A DNA stretch of 64,000 nucleotides from Sphingobium subterraneum. GTDB lineage: Bacteria; Pseudomonadota; Alphaproteobacteria; Sphingomonadales; Sphingomonadaceae. Of the stretch, positions 26,121 through 34,211 are shown one piece after another (the stretch's first letter is position 1; every line of letters starts with the position of its first letter). The notes beneath the pieces were generated by a model. The model saw only the letters and a list, made by a program, of their open reading frames with translations. It was not told the DNA's origin and did not search any database. A program made the position numbers and the translations under genes. Location of the stretch: assembly GCF_014199435.1 (NCBI RefSeq), contig NZ_JACIJP010000001.1, positions 1-64,000 on the forward strand, given 5' to 3'.

Positions 26121-26777
26121 TTAGCCGTTGGGGATGCTGACACCGAAAAGCAGGGCGGGTTCGCTGTCGGCCGACAGCATGACCTCGCCACCCACCTGTT
26201 CGACCAGCGCGCGGACCATCCAGGCGGCGGCTGTGCGCGAGGAGAGTTCCGAAGGAGAAAGGCCCCCGGTCAGCGCCTTGCGCAGTTCGGGGTCGAGAAT
26301 GATTTTCTGCCCCTGCGCGCGCACGACGATCTCGACTATGCCGTCGCGCTGTTCCGCCCCGACGTCCAGCTGGCCGCCGCGTACCAGCGCGTCGCCCGCG
26401 ATCAATGCAAGATTGAGGAGCACTTTGGTGGCCGTCTTGCTCAACGGTTGATCACCGACCAGCCAGCCGATCTTCACCCGGCCCGAGGCAGAGAACATTC
26501 CCTCGATGGCCTGCTTCGCCTCGGCGGCGGGGACGGACGCGCCAAACCCGCCCGCTGATCCGAAGGCTAGCCGGAAGAATTTCAGCTTGTTGGCCGATGT
26601 GAGCGCGCTTTCGGCGAGCAGATCGAGGCAACGCTGGCGCATATCCGGGTCCGTCTCGTCGGCCATCAGCTCCAGCCCGTTGTTGAACGCGCCGACCGGA
26701 CTGAGCAGATCATGGCACAGGCGTGAGCAGAGCAGCGCCGCAAAATCCAGGCTGGGTCCGGGTGTGGGATTGGTCAT
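26121..26777 (-). CDS. chpT: Histidine phosphotransferase ChpT
   Basis: A 218-residue ChpT-type phosphotransferase: DFAALLCSRLCHDLLSPVGAFNNGLELM holds the phosphorylatable His in an H-D-x-x-S-P-x-G context, followed by a degenerate HATPase-like fold (TKVLLNLALIAGDAL) used for dimerisation. In alphaproteobacteria ChpT passes phosphate from CckA to CtrA and CpdR. It uses ATG 26777 (TTG at 26780 also in frame). It lies 109 bases upstream of cheA on the same strand, so chemotaxis and the CtrA relay may be co-expressed. Confidence 0.88.
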   Translation of the reverse strand: MTNPTPGPSLDFAALLCSRLCHDLLSPVGAFNNGLELMADETDPDMRQRCLDLLAESALTSANKLKFFRLAFGSAGGFGASVPAAEAKQAIEGMFSASGRVKIGWLVGDQPLSKTATKVLLNLALIAGDALVRGGQLDVGAEQRDGIVEIVVRAQGQKIILDPELRKALTGGLSPSELSSRTAAAWMVRALVEQVGGEVMLSADSEPALLFGVSIPNG

Positions 26778-26828
26778 CAATGCGCCCTGTCGTGACTAAA
26801 GGAATGACGGTGAAAAACCGTTAATGAC

Positions 26829-27278
26829 CTATTGCCGCTCTGGGCGGGACGATGCAAGCGCCGCGTCCGCGATCGAGTCGTCATACTCCCAGTTCTCGCG
26901 GGAAAAACGGCCGTGCAGGCCCGTTTCGCCGGTACACCACAGGGCACAGTCGCGCCCCGATACGATCAGCCAGAGCGATCCGTCGGCGTGCGCGGCGTCG
27001 GCATCGCAGGAAGAGGGCACAAGATCCCCCGACGGATGCGAATGATAATGTCCCACAATGGTGGGTCCGCCCGCGCGCGCAGCGCGATGAGCAGCGAGCA
27101 GAGTGGCGGGTTCGATCTCGAATCGGCAGGTGGGGTCTTCGGCGACATTGGCAGCGGCTACAGCGTGGGTGATGCGGCCATCCTGGCCCAGCAGCAATCC
27201 GCAAACCTCCACATTGGGATTGTCCCGCGCCCGACCTAGAATATCGTCCAGCACGACCCTTGATATGCGTGTCACCAT
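26829..27278 (-). CDS. JAMM/MPN-family metallopeptidase-like protein
   Basis: A 149-residue protein from ATG 27278. The JAMM zinc motif is present: an upstream Glu in VEVCGLLLG, then HYHSHPSGDLVPSSCD (H-x-H-x7-S-x-x-D). Bacterial members of this M67-type family remove C-terminal extensions, for example from sulfur-carrier proteins, or cleave isopeptide-like bonds. It begins 17 bases from the divergent rluD start. No partner is adjacent; the sulfur-carrier MoaD at 41588 already ends in GG and needs no trimming. Exact substrate unknown. Confidence 0.8.
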   Translation of the reverse strand: MVTRISRVVLDDILGRARDNPNVEVCGLLLGQDGRITHAVAAANVAEDPTCRFEIEPATLLAAHRAARAGGPTIVGHYHSHPSGDLVPSSCDADAAHADGSLWLIVSGRDCALWCTGETGLHGRFSRENWEYDDSIADAALASSRPERQ

Positions 27279-27295
27279 GCCCACATCCCTAGCCA

Positions 27296-28252
27296 ATGGG
27301 GCAGGGAAATTCCACTGTGGAAGCGACGATCGACGCGGGCTTTGCCGGTGCGCGGCTCGACCGCGCATTGGCGGGGTTGCTCCCTGAGCTGTCGCGCGAG
27401 CGTATCAAGGCGCTGATCCTCGACGCCCAGGTGCGGGATGGGGAGGGCCGGATGATCCGCGACCCGGCGGCGAAAGTCGCATCGGGCCAGACCTTCCTGC
27501 TCACCTTGCCCGCGCCCGTGCCGGCCGATGCACAGGCGCAGGATATTCCGCTCGCCATCGTCCATGAAGATGCGCATCTTGTCGTTGTCGACAAGCCTGC
27601 GGGTCTCGTTGTGCATCCTGCCGCAGGTAACCTTGACGGGACGCTCGTCAACGCGTTGCTTCATCATTGCGGCGGCAGCCTTTCGGGCATTGGCGGGGTG
27701 GCTCGGCCCGGCATCGTTCACCGCATCGACAAGGATACATCGGGGCTCCTCGTGGTGGCCAAGTCCGACCGCGCGCATGAAGGGCTGGCCGTCCAATTCA
27801 AGGCGCACAGCATCGAACGGCTCTATGCGGCCATCGTCGCGGGACGCCCTGCGCCGCCCGCCGGAACAGTCGACGCCTGGATCGGCCGATCCGACCGCGA
27901 CCGCAAAAAAATGGCGGTGCAGCGGGAAGGGAAAGGCAAGCACGCGGTTACGCATTTCCGCACGGTCGAGAGTTTCGGCAAAGCGAGCCTGATGGAATGC
28001 CGACTGGAAACCGGGCGAACGCATCAGGTGCGCGTCCATATGGACCACATCGGGCACCCGTTGCTGGGTGACCCGGTCTACGGACGCGGCAAAAAGAGTT
28101 GCAAATCGCTACTGGATTTGATAGGATTTAATCGTCAGGCATTGCATGCGGCGCGGCTGGGCTTTATCCATCCTATAACGGAGGAAAAGCTTCGTTTCGA
28201 CAGTGCGCTGCCAGCGGATATGCAGGAACTGTTAAGCCAGCTTCGCGTATAG
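27296..28252 (+). CDS. rluD: Ribosomal large subunit pseudouridine synthase, RluA/RluD family
   Basis: A 318-residue RluA-family enzyme. The N-terminal S4-like RNA-binding domain (about 10-80, RLDRALAGLLPELSRERIKALI) precedes the catalytic motif HRIDKDTSGLLVVAKS with the nucleophilic Asp, and the family end RTHQVRVHMDHIGHPLLGDPVYG. Presence of the S4 domain and its size favour RluD, which modifies helix 69 of 23S rRNA. It lies directly before rpoH on the same strand. Confidence 0.92.
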   Translation: MGQGNSTVEATIDAGFAGARLDRALAGLLPELSRERIKALILDAQVRDGEGRMIRDPAAKVASGQTFLLTLPAPVPADAQAQDIPLAIVHEDAHLVVVDKPAGLVVHPAAGNLDGTLVNALLHHCGGSLSGIGGVARPGIVHRIDKDTSGLLVVAKSDRAHEGLAVQFKAHSIERLYAAIVAGRPAPPAGTVDAWIGRSDRDRKKMAVQREGKGKHAVTHFRTVESFGKASLMECRLETGRTHQVRVHMDHIGHPLLGDPVYGRGKKSCKSLLDLIGFNRQALHAARLGFIHPITEEKLRFDSALPADMQELLSQLRV

Positions 28253-28315
28253 GTTGCTGGTGAGTAAGGCCGCTGCCCATATGGGGGCGGCAGAAAGGGA
28301 CCAGGGTTAGGGAAC

Positions 28316-29218
28316 ATGGCCAAGAAGGTAACCACAACGGCGGTCGTACCCGCATTGGGAAGCGATGCCAGCCTCAATCGGTATTTGAGCGAAATCCGCA
28401 AGTTTCCGCTGCTCACGCCGGAACAGGAATATATGCTCGCGAAGCGCTATGCGGAACATCAGGATTCCGAAGCCGCGGCGCAGCTTGTCACCTCGCACCT
28501 GCGGCTCGTCGCCAAGATCGCGATGGGATATCGCGGCTATGGCCTGCCGGTCAGTGAACTGATTTCCGAGGGGAATATCGGCCTGATGCAGGGCGTGAAA
28601 AAGTTTGAGCCCGATCGTGGCTTCCGTCTTGCGACCTACGCGATGTGGTGGATCCGTGCCTCGATCCAGGAATTCATCCTGCGTTCGTGGAGCCTTGTGA
28701 AAATGGGCACCACCGCGGCGCAGAAGAAGCTGTTCTTCAACCTGCGCCGGATGAAGAACAATATCGAGGCATTCGAGGACGGCGATTTGCGCCCAGAAGA
28801 CGTGACCAAGATCGCGACCGATCTTGGCGTGTCCGAAGAAGATGTCGTATCGATGAACCGCCGTATGGCGATGGGTGGTGATACGTCCCTCAACGTGCCG
28901 ATGCGCGAGGACGGCGATGGTCAGTGGCAGGATTGGCTGGCCGACGATACGCCCTTGCAGGACGAGCGCGTGGCCGACGCCGAGGAGCGCGATGTGCGCC
29001 ACTCGCTGCTGCTGGAAGCCATGGGATCGCTCAACGATCGCGAGAAGCACATCCTCGCCGAGCGCCGTCTCGCCGAAGAGCCCAAGACGCTCGAGGAGCT
29101 GAGCCAGGTTTATGGCGTCTCGCGCGAGCGGGTTCGTCAGATCGAGGTGCGTGCGTTCGAAAAGTTGCAGAAGGCGATGATGCGAATCGCGGGCGAGAAG
29201 CGTCTGCTCACGGCCTGA
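28316..29218 (+). CDS. rpoH: RNA polymerase sigma-32 (heat-shock) factor
   Basis: A 300-residue sigma-70-family protein. Region 1.2/2 shows LNRYLSEIRKFPLLTPEQEYMLAKRY and ELISEGNIGLMQGVKKFEPDRGFRLATYAMWWIRASIQEFILRSW (about 70-125); the RpoH box is seen as QKKLFFNLRRMK, and region 4 ends VYGVSRERVRQIEVRAFEKLQ. It directs transcription of chaperones and proteases. The start has AGGGTTAGGGA upstream. A strong hairpin follows the gene at 29253-29282. Confidence 0.96.
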   Translation: MAKKVTTTAVVPALGSDASLNRYLSEIRKFPLLTPEQEYMLAKRYAEHQDSEAAAQLVTSHLRLVAKIAMGYRGYGLPVSELISEGNIGLMQGVKKFEPDRGFRLATYAMWWIRASIQEFILRSWSLVKMGTTAAQKKLFFNLRRMKNNIEAFEDGDLRPEDVTKIATDLGVSEEDVVSMNRRMAMGGDTSLNVPMREDGDGQWQDWLADDTPLQDERVADAEERDVRHSLLLEAMGSLNDREKHILAERRLAEEPKTLEELSQVYGVSRERVRQIEVRAFEKLQKAMMRIAGEKRLLTA

Positions 29219-29252
29219 GCCGGGTGTCCCATCTAAGTGATTGATAGAAAAG

Positions 29253-29282
29253 GCCCGGCGCCTCCAAAAGGGGGCGCCGGGC
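29253..29282 (+). terminator. Hairpin after rpoH
   Basis: GCCCGGCGCC (29253-29262) and GGCGCCGGGC (29273-29282) form a perfect 10-bp stem with a ten-base loop, 35 bases past the rpoH stop. There is no U-tract, but the position suits a transcription end or an mRNA 3' stabiliser. Confidence 0.6.
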
Positions 29283-29466
29283 AAGTGATGAACGCCAGCA
29301 GAGGCTGGTGCCCATCGGGTCGCAGGGCCTTTATGAACACTCTCGATTAATTGTTCGTGACGCAGATCACGATTTCCCCGCATCGACCAAAGAAGCCGCC
29401 GATGTGTCGTGCGGCTTGCCGCAAAGCAGGGGCGCGGCTTTTGCATAGTCCCCGACGATATCCTAT

Positions 29467-30024
29467 ATGCCGGATATGAAGATCTTTCCGCGCCCCGTTT
29501 CCCCTAAAAGCGCCGCCAGCGACCTGTGGACTTATCTCGTGGAGCGGCGGGCGCATAAATGGCCGGTGCTGGCACTGTCGGCGACGCTGACGGGGATCAT
29601 CGTCTGGGCGTTCGTGGTCGACGCTAACATCAATACCATGCCCCGCCAGAACCAGATTATCTATTTCCAGACATGGAGCCAGCAGCGGCGGGAATCGGAA
29701 ATCATCGAGCAGCAGAAGCGCGATCTCGCTCGCTACGAGCAGGCCCTGCGGGGCAAGCAGAAGGAGATGCAGAAGATTGCCGACACGTTCGGCATCGACT
29801 GGCGGAAGGATGAACAGCGCAACGCTGCGCGCCGGGCCGAAGCGCTGCGGCAGATTAACGCGATGCTCGACGCGCGTTTGGCGAAAGCCAAGGCGAAGGA
29901 ACAGGCTGAGGGCCTCACGGGGGCGTCCCCGGCACCTATTTCGGCGGGCATGGCCGAGCAAGAGGAAGCCGCGAAGGCCGGGATTCGGTTGCCGTCGTCC
30001 TTTACCGGGGCAGGCGAGCATTAA
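29467..30024 (+). CDS. Conserved single-pass membrane protein of unknown function
   Basis: A 185-residue protein with one clear transmembrane helix (about residues 32-51, WPVLALSATLTGIIVWAFVV) and a long charged coiled-coil region after it (QQRRESEIIEQQKRDLARYEQ and following). The topology suggests a short cytoplasmic N-terminus and a helical periplasmic domain. I do not recognise the family. Its TAA stop shares one base with the ribD start (TAATG), so it is translationally coupled to the riboflavin operon. Confidence 0.7.
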   Translation: MPDMKIFPRPVSPKSAASDLWTYLVERRAHKWPVLALSATLTGIIVWAFVVDANINTMPRQNQIIYFQTWSQQRRESEIIEQQKRDLARYEQALRGKQKEMQKIADTFGIDWRKDEQRNAARRAEALRQINAMLDARLAKAKAKEQAEGLTGASPAPISAGMAEQEEAAKAGIRLPSSFTGAGEH

Positions 30025-31001
30025 TGGCGCACCAGGATGCGCGGTGGATGCGCGCGGCGATTGCACTGTCTTTGCGGGGAAAGGGTCGCACCGCGCCCAA
30101 TCCGAATGTCGGATGTATTATCGTGCGGGATGGCGTGGTGGTCGGGCGCGGCTGGACTCAGCCGGGCGGACGTCCGCATGCCGAAGCGATTACGATAGCG
30201 CAGGCCGCCGACCGGGCGCAGGGTGCGACCGCCTATGTCACGCTTGAGCCGTGCTTTCACCTGTCTCCACGCGGGCCGCGCTGCGTCGATGTGCTGTCGC
30301 GCGCGGGCGTACGACGCGTGGCCATCGCATTGCGCGATCCCGATCCGCGTACCGATGGGCAGAGCATAGCCTGGCTGCGCGAGCATGGCGTTGCGGTGGA
30401 CGTGGGTGTCCTCGAAGACGAGGCCCGGGCGGCCATGGCGGGGTTTCTGCTCCGTCAGACCTCTGGGCGGCCGTTCGTGACGCTGAAGCTCGGCCTGTCG
30501 CTCGACGGGTGCATCGCGATGGCGGATGGATCCAGCCGCTGGATCACAGGTCCCATTGCCCGTGCGCATGCCCATCTGGAACGCACCCGGCATGAAGCGA
30601 TTCTGGTGGGACGCGGGACATGGTGGGCGGATGCACCGAAGCTCGATGTGCGGTTGCCAGGCCTGGAAGACCGCTCGCCACGTCGCATCATGCTGGGCCA
30701 TGGCGATGCGCCGGACGGCTGGGATCTGTTGTCCGAACCGGCCGGGATCGCGGCCTTGCCTGGCGTCGAATATCTGCTGGTCGAAGGCGGCGCGCAGGCG
30801 GCTGCCGCGTTCTTGCGGGCCGATCTGGTCGATCGGCTGCTGCTCTACCGTGCGCCCATCCTGCTGGGCGGCGGTAAACCGGCGCTGGGTGACGTCGGTC
30901 TTGCCGATCTCGCGCAGGCGCATGGCCGCTGGGCCCTTGCGGACAGCCGGATGCTGGGCGAGGACCGGATGGAGGTTTACCTGCGGACGCGCAGCCACTA
31001 G
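30024..31001 (+). CDS. ribD: Bifunctional diaminohydroxyphosphoribosylaminopyrimidine deaminase / reductase
   Basis: A 325-residue RibD. The deaminase half has HAEAITIAQA and the zinc motif TLEPCFHLSPRGPRCVD; the reductase half starts near RPFVTLKLGLSLDG and includes VEGGAQAAAAFL. It catalyses steps two and three of riboflavin synthesis. The gene overlaps the stop of the preceding membrane-protein gene and is followed nine bases later by ribE. I found no FMN riboswitch in front of it. Confidence 0.95.
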   Translation: MAHQDARWMRAAIALSLRGKGRTAPNPNVGCIIVRDGVVVGRGWTQPGGRPHAEAITIAQAADRAQGATAYVTLEPCFHLSPRGPRCVDVLSRAGVRRVAIALRDPDPRTDGQSIAWLREHGVAVDVGVLEDEARAAMAGFLLRQTSGRPFVTLKLGLSLDGCIAMADGSSRWITGPIARAHAHLERTRHEAILVGRGTWWADAPKLDVRLPGLEDRSPRRIMLGHGDAPDGWDLLSEPAGIAALPGVEYLLVEGGAQAAAAFLRADLVDRLLLYRAPILLGGGKPALGDVGLADLAQAHGRWALADSRMLGEDRMEVYLRTRSH

Positions 31002-31010
31002 GGACGGCAT

Positions 31011-31619
31011 ATGTTTACGGGCATCATCACCGACATTGGAACCATCCAGTCCGCCGAGCATCGCGGCGACCTGCGCCTCGTCATCGGCAGCCATTATGAC
31101 ATGGCGGATGTCGCTATCGGGGCGTCGATCGCCTGCTCGGGCGTGTGCCTGACGGTCGTGGACAAGGGTGACGGATGGTTCGCGGTCGACGCATCGGGCG
31201 AGACGGTGGGGCGCACGGCGGCGGGGATGTGGGAAGCGGGACATCGCCTGAACCTCGAACGCGCGATGAAGCTCGGCGACGAACTGGGCGGCCATATCGT
31301 CACCGGTCATGTCGATGGCGTGGGGACGATCACGACCTTGGTTCAGGAAGGCGATTCGCACCGGGTTTCGGTACAGGTGGACGCTTCGCTTGCGCCCTAT
31401 ATCGCGGCCAAGGGTTCGGTCACGGTCGATGGCGTTTCGCTGACCGTGAACGCCGTATCGGACAACGCGGATGGAGCTCTGTTCACGCTCAATATCATCC
31501 CGCACACCTGGGACGTCACGACCTTGTCTGGGTGGCAGACAGGGGCGCAGGTCAATATCGAGATCGACGTCCTAGCCCGTTATCTGGCCCGCATGCAGCA
31601 GCGGAAGCCGAGTCTTTAG
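31011..31619 (+). CDS. ribE: Riboflavin synthase alpha chain
   Basis: A 202-residue riboflavin synthase with the conserved MFTGIITDIGTI start and the two homologous barrels: GASIACSGVCLTVV in the first and GSVTVDGVSLTVN in the second, plus GHIVTGHVDGVGTI. It dismutates two lumazines into riboflavin. Operon position is ribD-ribE-ribB-ribH. The palindromes of the ribB leader begin at its stop codon. Confidence 0.95.
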   Translation: MFTGIITDIGTIQSAEHRGDLRLVIGSHYDMADVAIGASIACSGVCLTVVDKGDGWFAVDASGETVGRTAAGMWEAGHRLNLERAMKLGDELGGHIVTGHVDGVGTITTLVQEGDSHRVSVQVDASLAPYIAAKGSVTVDGVSLTVNAVSDNADGALFTLNIIPHTWDVTTLSGWQTGAQVNIEIDVLARYLARMQQRKPSL

Positions 31620-31665
31620 TCACACAATGTGATTCCATGCATTGACTATCACATTCCAATGTGAT
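31620..31665 (+). promoter_or_regulatory. Paired palindromes upstream of HTH-ribB, operator-like
   Basis: TCACA-CAA-TGTGA spans 31620-31632, and ATCACATT-CC-AATGTGAT, a perfect 8-bp-arm dyad, spans 31648-31665. Both share the TCACA/TGTGA half-site, and their centres are about 30.5 bases apart, close to three DNA turns, so two dimers could bind the same face. They fill the 57-base gap between ribE and the ATG of ribB at 31677, whose product carries an N-terminal HTH domain. Autoregulation is inferred. Confidence 0.6.
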
Positions 31666-31676
31666 TGACCGGACGC

Positions 31677-32963
31677 ATGAACAGCGAACTTACACACAAA
31701 CTCGTCGACCTCGTGACGCAGGGCGGGCTATCCCGATCCGGTCTGGCGCGCGCCGCGGGGCTCCATGCCAACAGTCTGCGCCGATTGGGCGAGTCGGACT
31801 GGAACCCGACCGTCGAGACACTCGACAAGCTCGAAGGCTATCTTTTGAAGCGCGAAGGCGGGTCCGCGCTCGCTAGTCCGGAAGAAATCATCAACGAAGC
31901 GCGCAACGGCCGCATGTTCATTCTTGTCGATGATGAGGATCGCGAGAATGAGGGCGATCTCGTCATTCCCGCGCAGATGGCGACACCCGACGCGATCAAC
32001 TTCATGGCAACGCACGGGCGGGGGTTGATCTGCCTCGCGCTGACCAGCGATCGGGTGGAAAAGCTCGGCCTCAATCTGATGAGCCGCGCCAATGGCACAC
32101 GCCATGAGACGGCCTTTACGGTATCGATCGAGGCGCGCGAGGGCGTGACCACCGGCATTTCTGCGGCCGACCGGGCACGGACCATTGCGGTGGCGATCGA
32201 CGCGGGCAACGGTCCGCAGGATATCGTGACGCCGGGTCATGTCTTTCCGCTGGTGGCACGCGATGGCGGTGTGCTGGTGCGGACCGGGCATACGGAAGCG
32301 GCTGTGGACGTGTCCCGTCTTGCCGGTCTTAATCCCTCCGGCGTGATCTGCGAGATCATGAAGGATGACGGGACGATGGCGCGACTCGACGACCTGATCC
32401 CGTTTGCGCAGAAGCACCGGATGAAGATCGGCACGATCCGCGACCTGATCGCGTATCGCCGCCGCTATGACCATATGGTCCAGCGCCGTTCCGAGGCGCG
32501 GTTCACGAGCCGCTGGGGCGGGGAATGGCAAGCGATAGCGTTCTACAACCGCGCGACTCATACCGAGCAAATGGTGTTGCAGAAGGGGCGGATCGACCCT
32601 GACAGCCCGACGCTGGTGCGGATGCACCAGATCATGCCCTTTGCCGACCTGTTCGGCGAGGACGGCCCGCGCAGCCGGCTGTTGTCCCGGTCGATGGAGA
32701 TCATCGGGGAGGCCGGTAGCGGACTGGTCGTGTTGTTGAACCGCCAATCGTCCGATCAGTTCAGCCGTATGCTGATGGTGGCGGCAAGCGGCGCACCGAG
32801 CCGGAGCGATATGGACGAATTGCGCGATTATGGTGTGGGTGCGCAGATCCTTGCCGACCTGGGTGTGCACGACATGATCCTTCTTACCAACACCAGCCAT
32901 AGCCTTGTCGCGCTCGATGGCTATGGGCTGACGGTGGTTGGCCAGCAGCCGATCGATCTCTGA
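31677..32963 (+). CDS. ribB: 3,4-dihydroxy-2-butanone 4-phosphate synthase with N-terminal HTH and degenerate GTP cyclohydrolase II domain
   Basis: A 428-residue three-part protein. Residues about 1-55 form an XRE-like helix-turn-helix (LSRSGLARAAGLHANSLRRL, then NPTVETLDKLEGYL). Residues about 65-270 are an intact DHBP synthase: DDEDRENEGDLV, THGRGLICLA, TTGISAADRARTI, TPGHVFPLVARDGGVLVRTGHTEA. The C-terminal ~150 residues align with GTP cyclohydrolase II, but the zinc cysteines are missing (VRMHQIMPFADLFGED where the enzyme has HSECLTGD). It makes the four-carbon unit of riboflavin from ribulose 5-phosphate; GTP opening is left to ribA at 35978. ATG 31677 is chosen over TTG 31665 because the latter lies in the palindrome. 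Confidence 0.9.
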   Translation: MNSELTHKLVDLVTQGGLSRSGLARAAGLHANSLRRLGESDWNPTVETLDKLEGYLLKREGGSALASPEEIINEARNGRMFILVDDEDRENEGDLVIPAQMATPDAINFMATHGRGLICLALTSDRVEKLGLNLMSRANGTRHETAFTVSIEAREGVTTGISAADRARTIAVAIDAGNGPQDIVTPGHVFPLVARDGGVLVRTGHTEAAVDVSRLAGLNPSGVICEIMKDDGTMARLDDLIPFAQKHRMKIGTIRDLIAYRRRYDHMVQRRSEARFTSRWGGEWQAIAFYNRATHTEQMVLQKGRIDPDSPTLVRMHQIMPFADLFGEDGPRSRLLSRSMEIIGEAGSGLVVLLNRQSSDQFSRMLMVAASGAPSRSDMDELRDYGVGAQILADLGVHDMILLTNTSHSLVALDGYGLTVVGQQPIDL

Positions 32964-32983
32964 ACGCTTTAAGGACATAGCAT

Positions 32984-33406
32984 ATGGCGAAATTTCTGAT
33001 CGTCGAGGCGCGCTTCTACGACCATCTCAATGATCTGCTGATCGCGGGCGCGAAGGCGGCGCTGGAGGATGCGGGGCACAAATGCGATGTCGTTACCGTG
33101 CCCGGCGCGCTGGAAATTCCCGGTGCGGTCGCATTGGCGGCGGAGAGTGGGCGCTATGACGGCTTCGTCGCCATCGGCGTTGTGATCCGGGGCGAGACCT
33201 ATCATTTCGAGGTGGTTTCGAACGAAAGCGCACGGGGCCTGATGGCGCTGAGCATGGACGGCATTCCGATCGGCAATGGGATATTGACGGTCGAGAACGA
33301 GGCGCAGGCGTTGACCCGCGCCAGGCCAGACGAGAAAGACAAGGGCGGAGAGGCGGCGAAGGCGGCAATCGCAATGCTGAACCTGCGCCAGCGCTTCGCG
33401 GGATAA
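32984..33406 (+). CDS. ribH: 6,7-dimethyl-8-ribityllumazine synthase
   Basis: A 140-residue lumazine synthase: [60 protein letters not shown]. It condenses the RibB and RibD products. It lies 20 bases after ribB with AAGGACATA as ribosome-binding site. Confidence 0.95.
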   Translation: MAKFLIVEARFYDHLNDLLIAGAKAALEDAGHKCDVVTVPGALEIPGAVALAAESGRYDGFVAIGVVIRGETYHFEVVSNESARGLMALSMDGIPIGNGILTVENEAQALTRARPDEKDKGGEAAKAAIAMLNLRQRFAG

Positions 33407-33466
33407 CGCGCCTTTCCCTTGCTCTGCCGCTCACGCCGACTAAATGAGGGACTGGAGGCGTGAGCG

Positions 33467-34129
33467 ATGACCCAAATTCCCGACGATCCCACACTGGATG
33501 AACTGCGCGGTGCGCTGGCGCCGTTGTTGGCGCGCCATGCTGCGTTTGATGGCTGGCGCCCCGCGGCGGTGGAGAATGCGGCGGCGCAACTGCCCGTGGA
33601 TCCGACTATCGCAAAGCTTGCCTTCAAGGGTGGGGCGGTCGACATGATCGATGCCTGGTTCGCGAGCATCGACGCGCGCATGGCTGACGCTTGGCCTGCC
33701 GACACAATCATGCCCTTGAAAATCCGTGAGCGCATCACGGCTCTGGTGGAAACGCGCCTCACCCTGATCGAGCGCGATCGCGAAGCGCTGCGACGGGCAC
33801 TTTCCATCCTCGCCATGCCGCAGAACGTGGCGCGCGCGGGGCAACTGGGGTGGCGCGCGGCCGATGCGATCTGGCGTGCCGCCGGCGACAGCTCGGTCGA
33901 TGTGAACCACTACACTAAGCGTGCCACGCTCGCGGGCGTCTATGGGGCGACCTTGCTGGCGTTTCTGGATGACGACAGCGACGGGTGGGCGGACACGCGC
34001 GCGTTTCTTGCGCGGCGTATCGAAGGCATCATGCGGTTCGAGCAGGCCAAGGGGCGCCTGTTTGCAAAGAAGGATCGTGTATTCAGCCCCGCCCGTTTCA
34101 TCGGCCGGTTGCGGTATCCTGCAACCTGA
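33467..34129 (+). CDS. COQ9-family ubiquinone biosynthesis protein
   Basis: A 220-residue COQ9-like protein with a TetR-like N-terminal helical part (DELRGALAPLLARHAAFDGW, then AAAQLPVDPTIAKLAF) and the COQ9 C-terminal domain (MPQNVARAGQLGWRAADAIWRAAGD, SVDVNHYTKRATLAGVYGATLLAFLDDDSDG). COQ9 presents lipid ubiquinone precursors to hydroxylases; it is typical of alphaproteobacteria and mitochondria. It lies 60 bases after ribH. Flavin supply and ubiquinone hydroxylases are functionally related, but co-transcription is a guess. Confidence 0.85.
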   Translation: MTQIPDDPTLDELRGALAPLLARHAAFDGWRPAAVENAAAQLPVDPTIAKLAFKGGAVDMIDAWFASIDARMADAWPADTIMPLKIRERITALVETRLTLIERDREALRRALSILAMPQNVARAGQLGWRAADAIWRAAGDSSVDVNHYTKRATLAGVYGATLLAFLDDDSDGWADTRAFLARRIEGIMRFEQAKGRLFAKKDRVFSPARFIGRLRYPAT

Positions 34130-34211
34130 AACGGCATCACGGGTTAATTCAGGCGTTATTCAACGCCCGTTGCCTATTCCGGGCACTCGTCCACTTACGG
34201 GAGAAAACTTC

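Noticed and set aside
29283-30023. FMN riboswitch upstream of ribD
   Set aside because: ribD is coupled by one base to the preceding gene. Its leader sequence shows none of the conserved RFN-element stretches.
30000-31010. Coding on the minus strand opposite ribD-ribE (494 codons)
   Set aside because: Shadow frame of GC-rich genes with no motif; the plus-strand genes are unambiguous.
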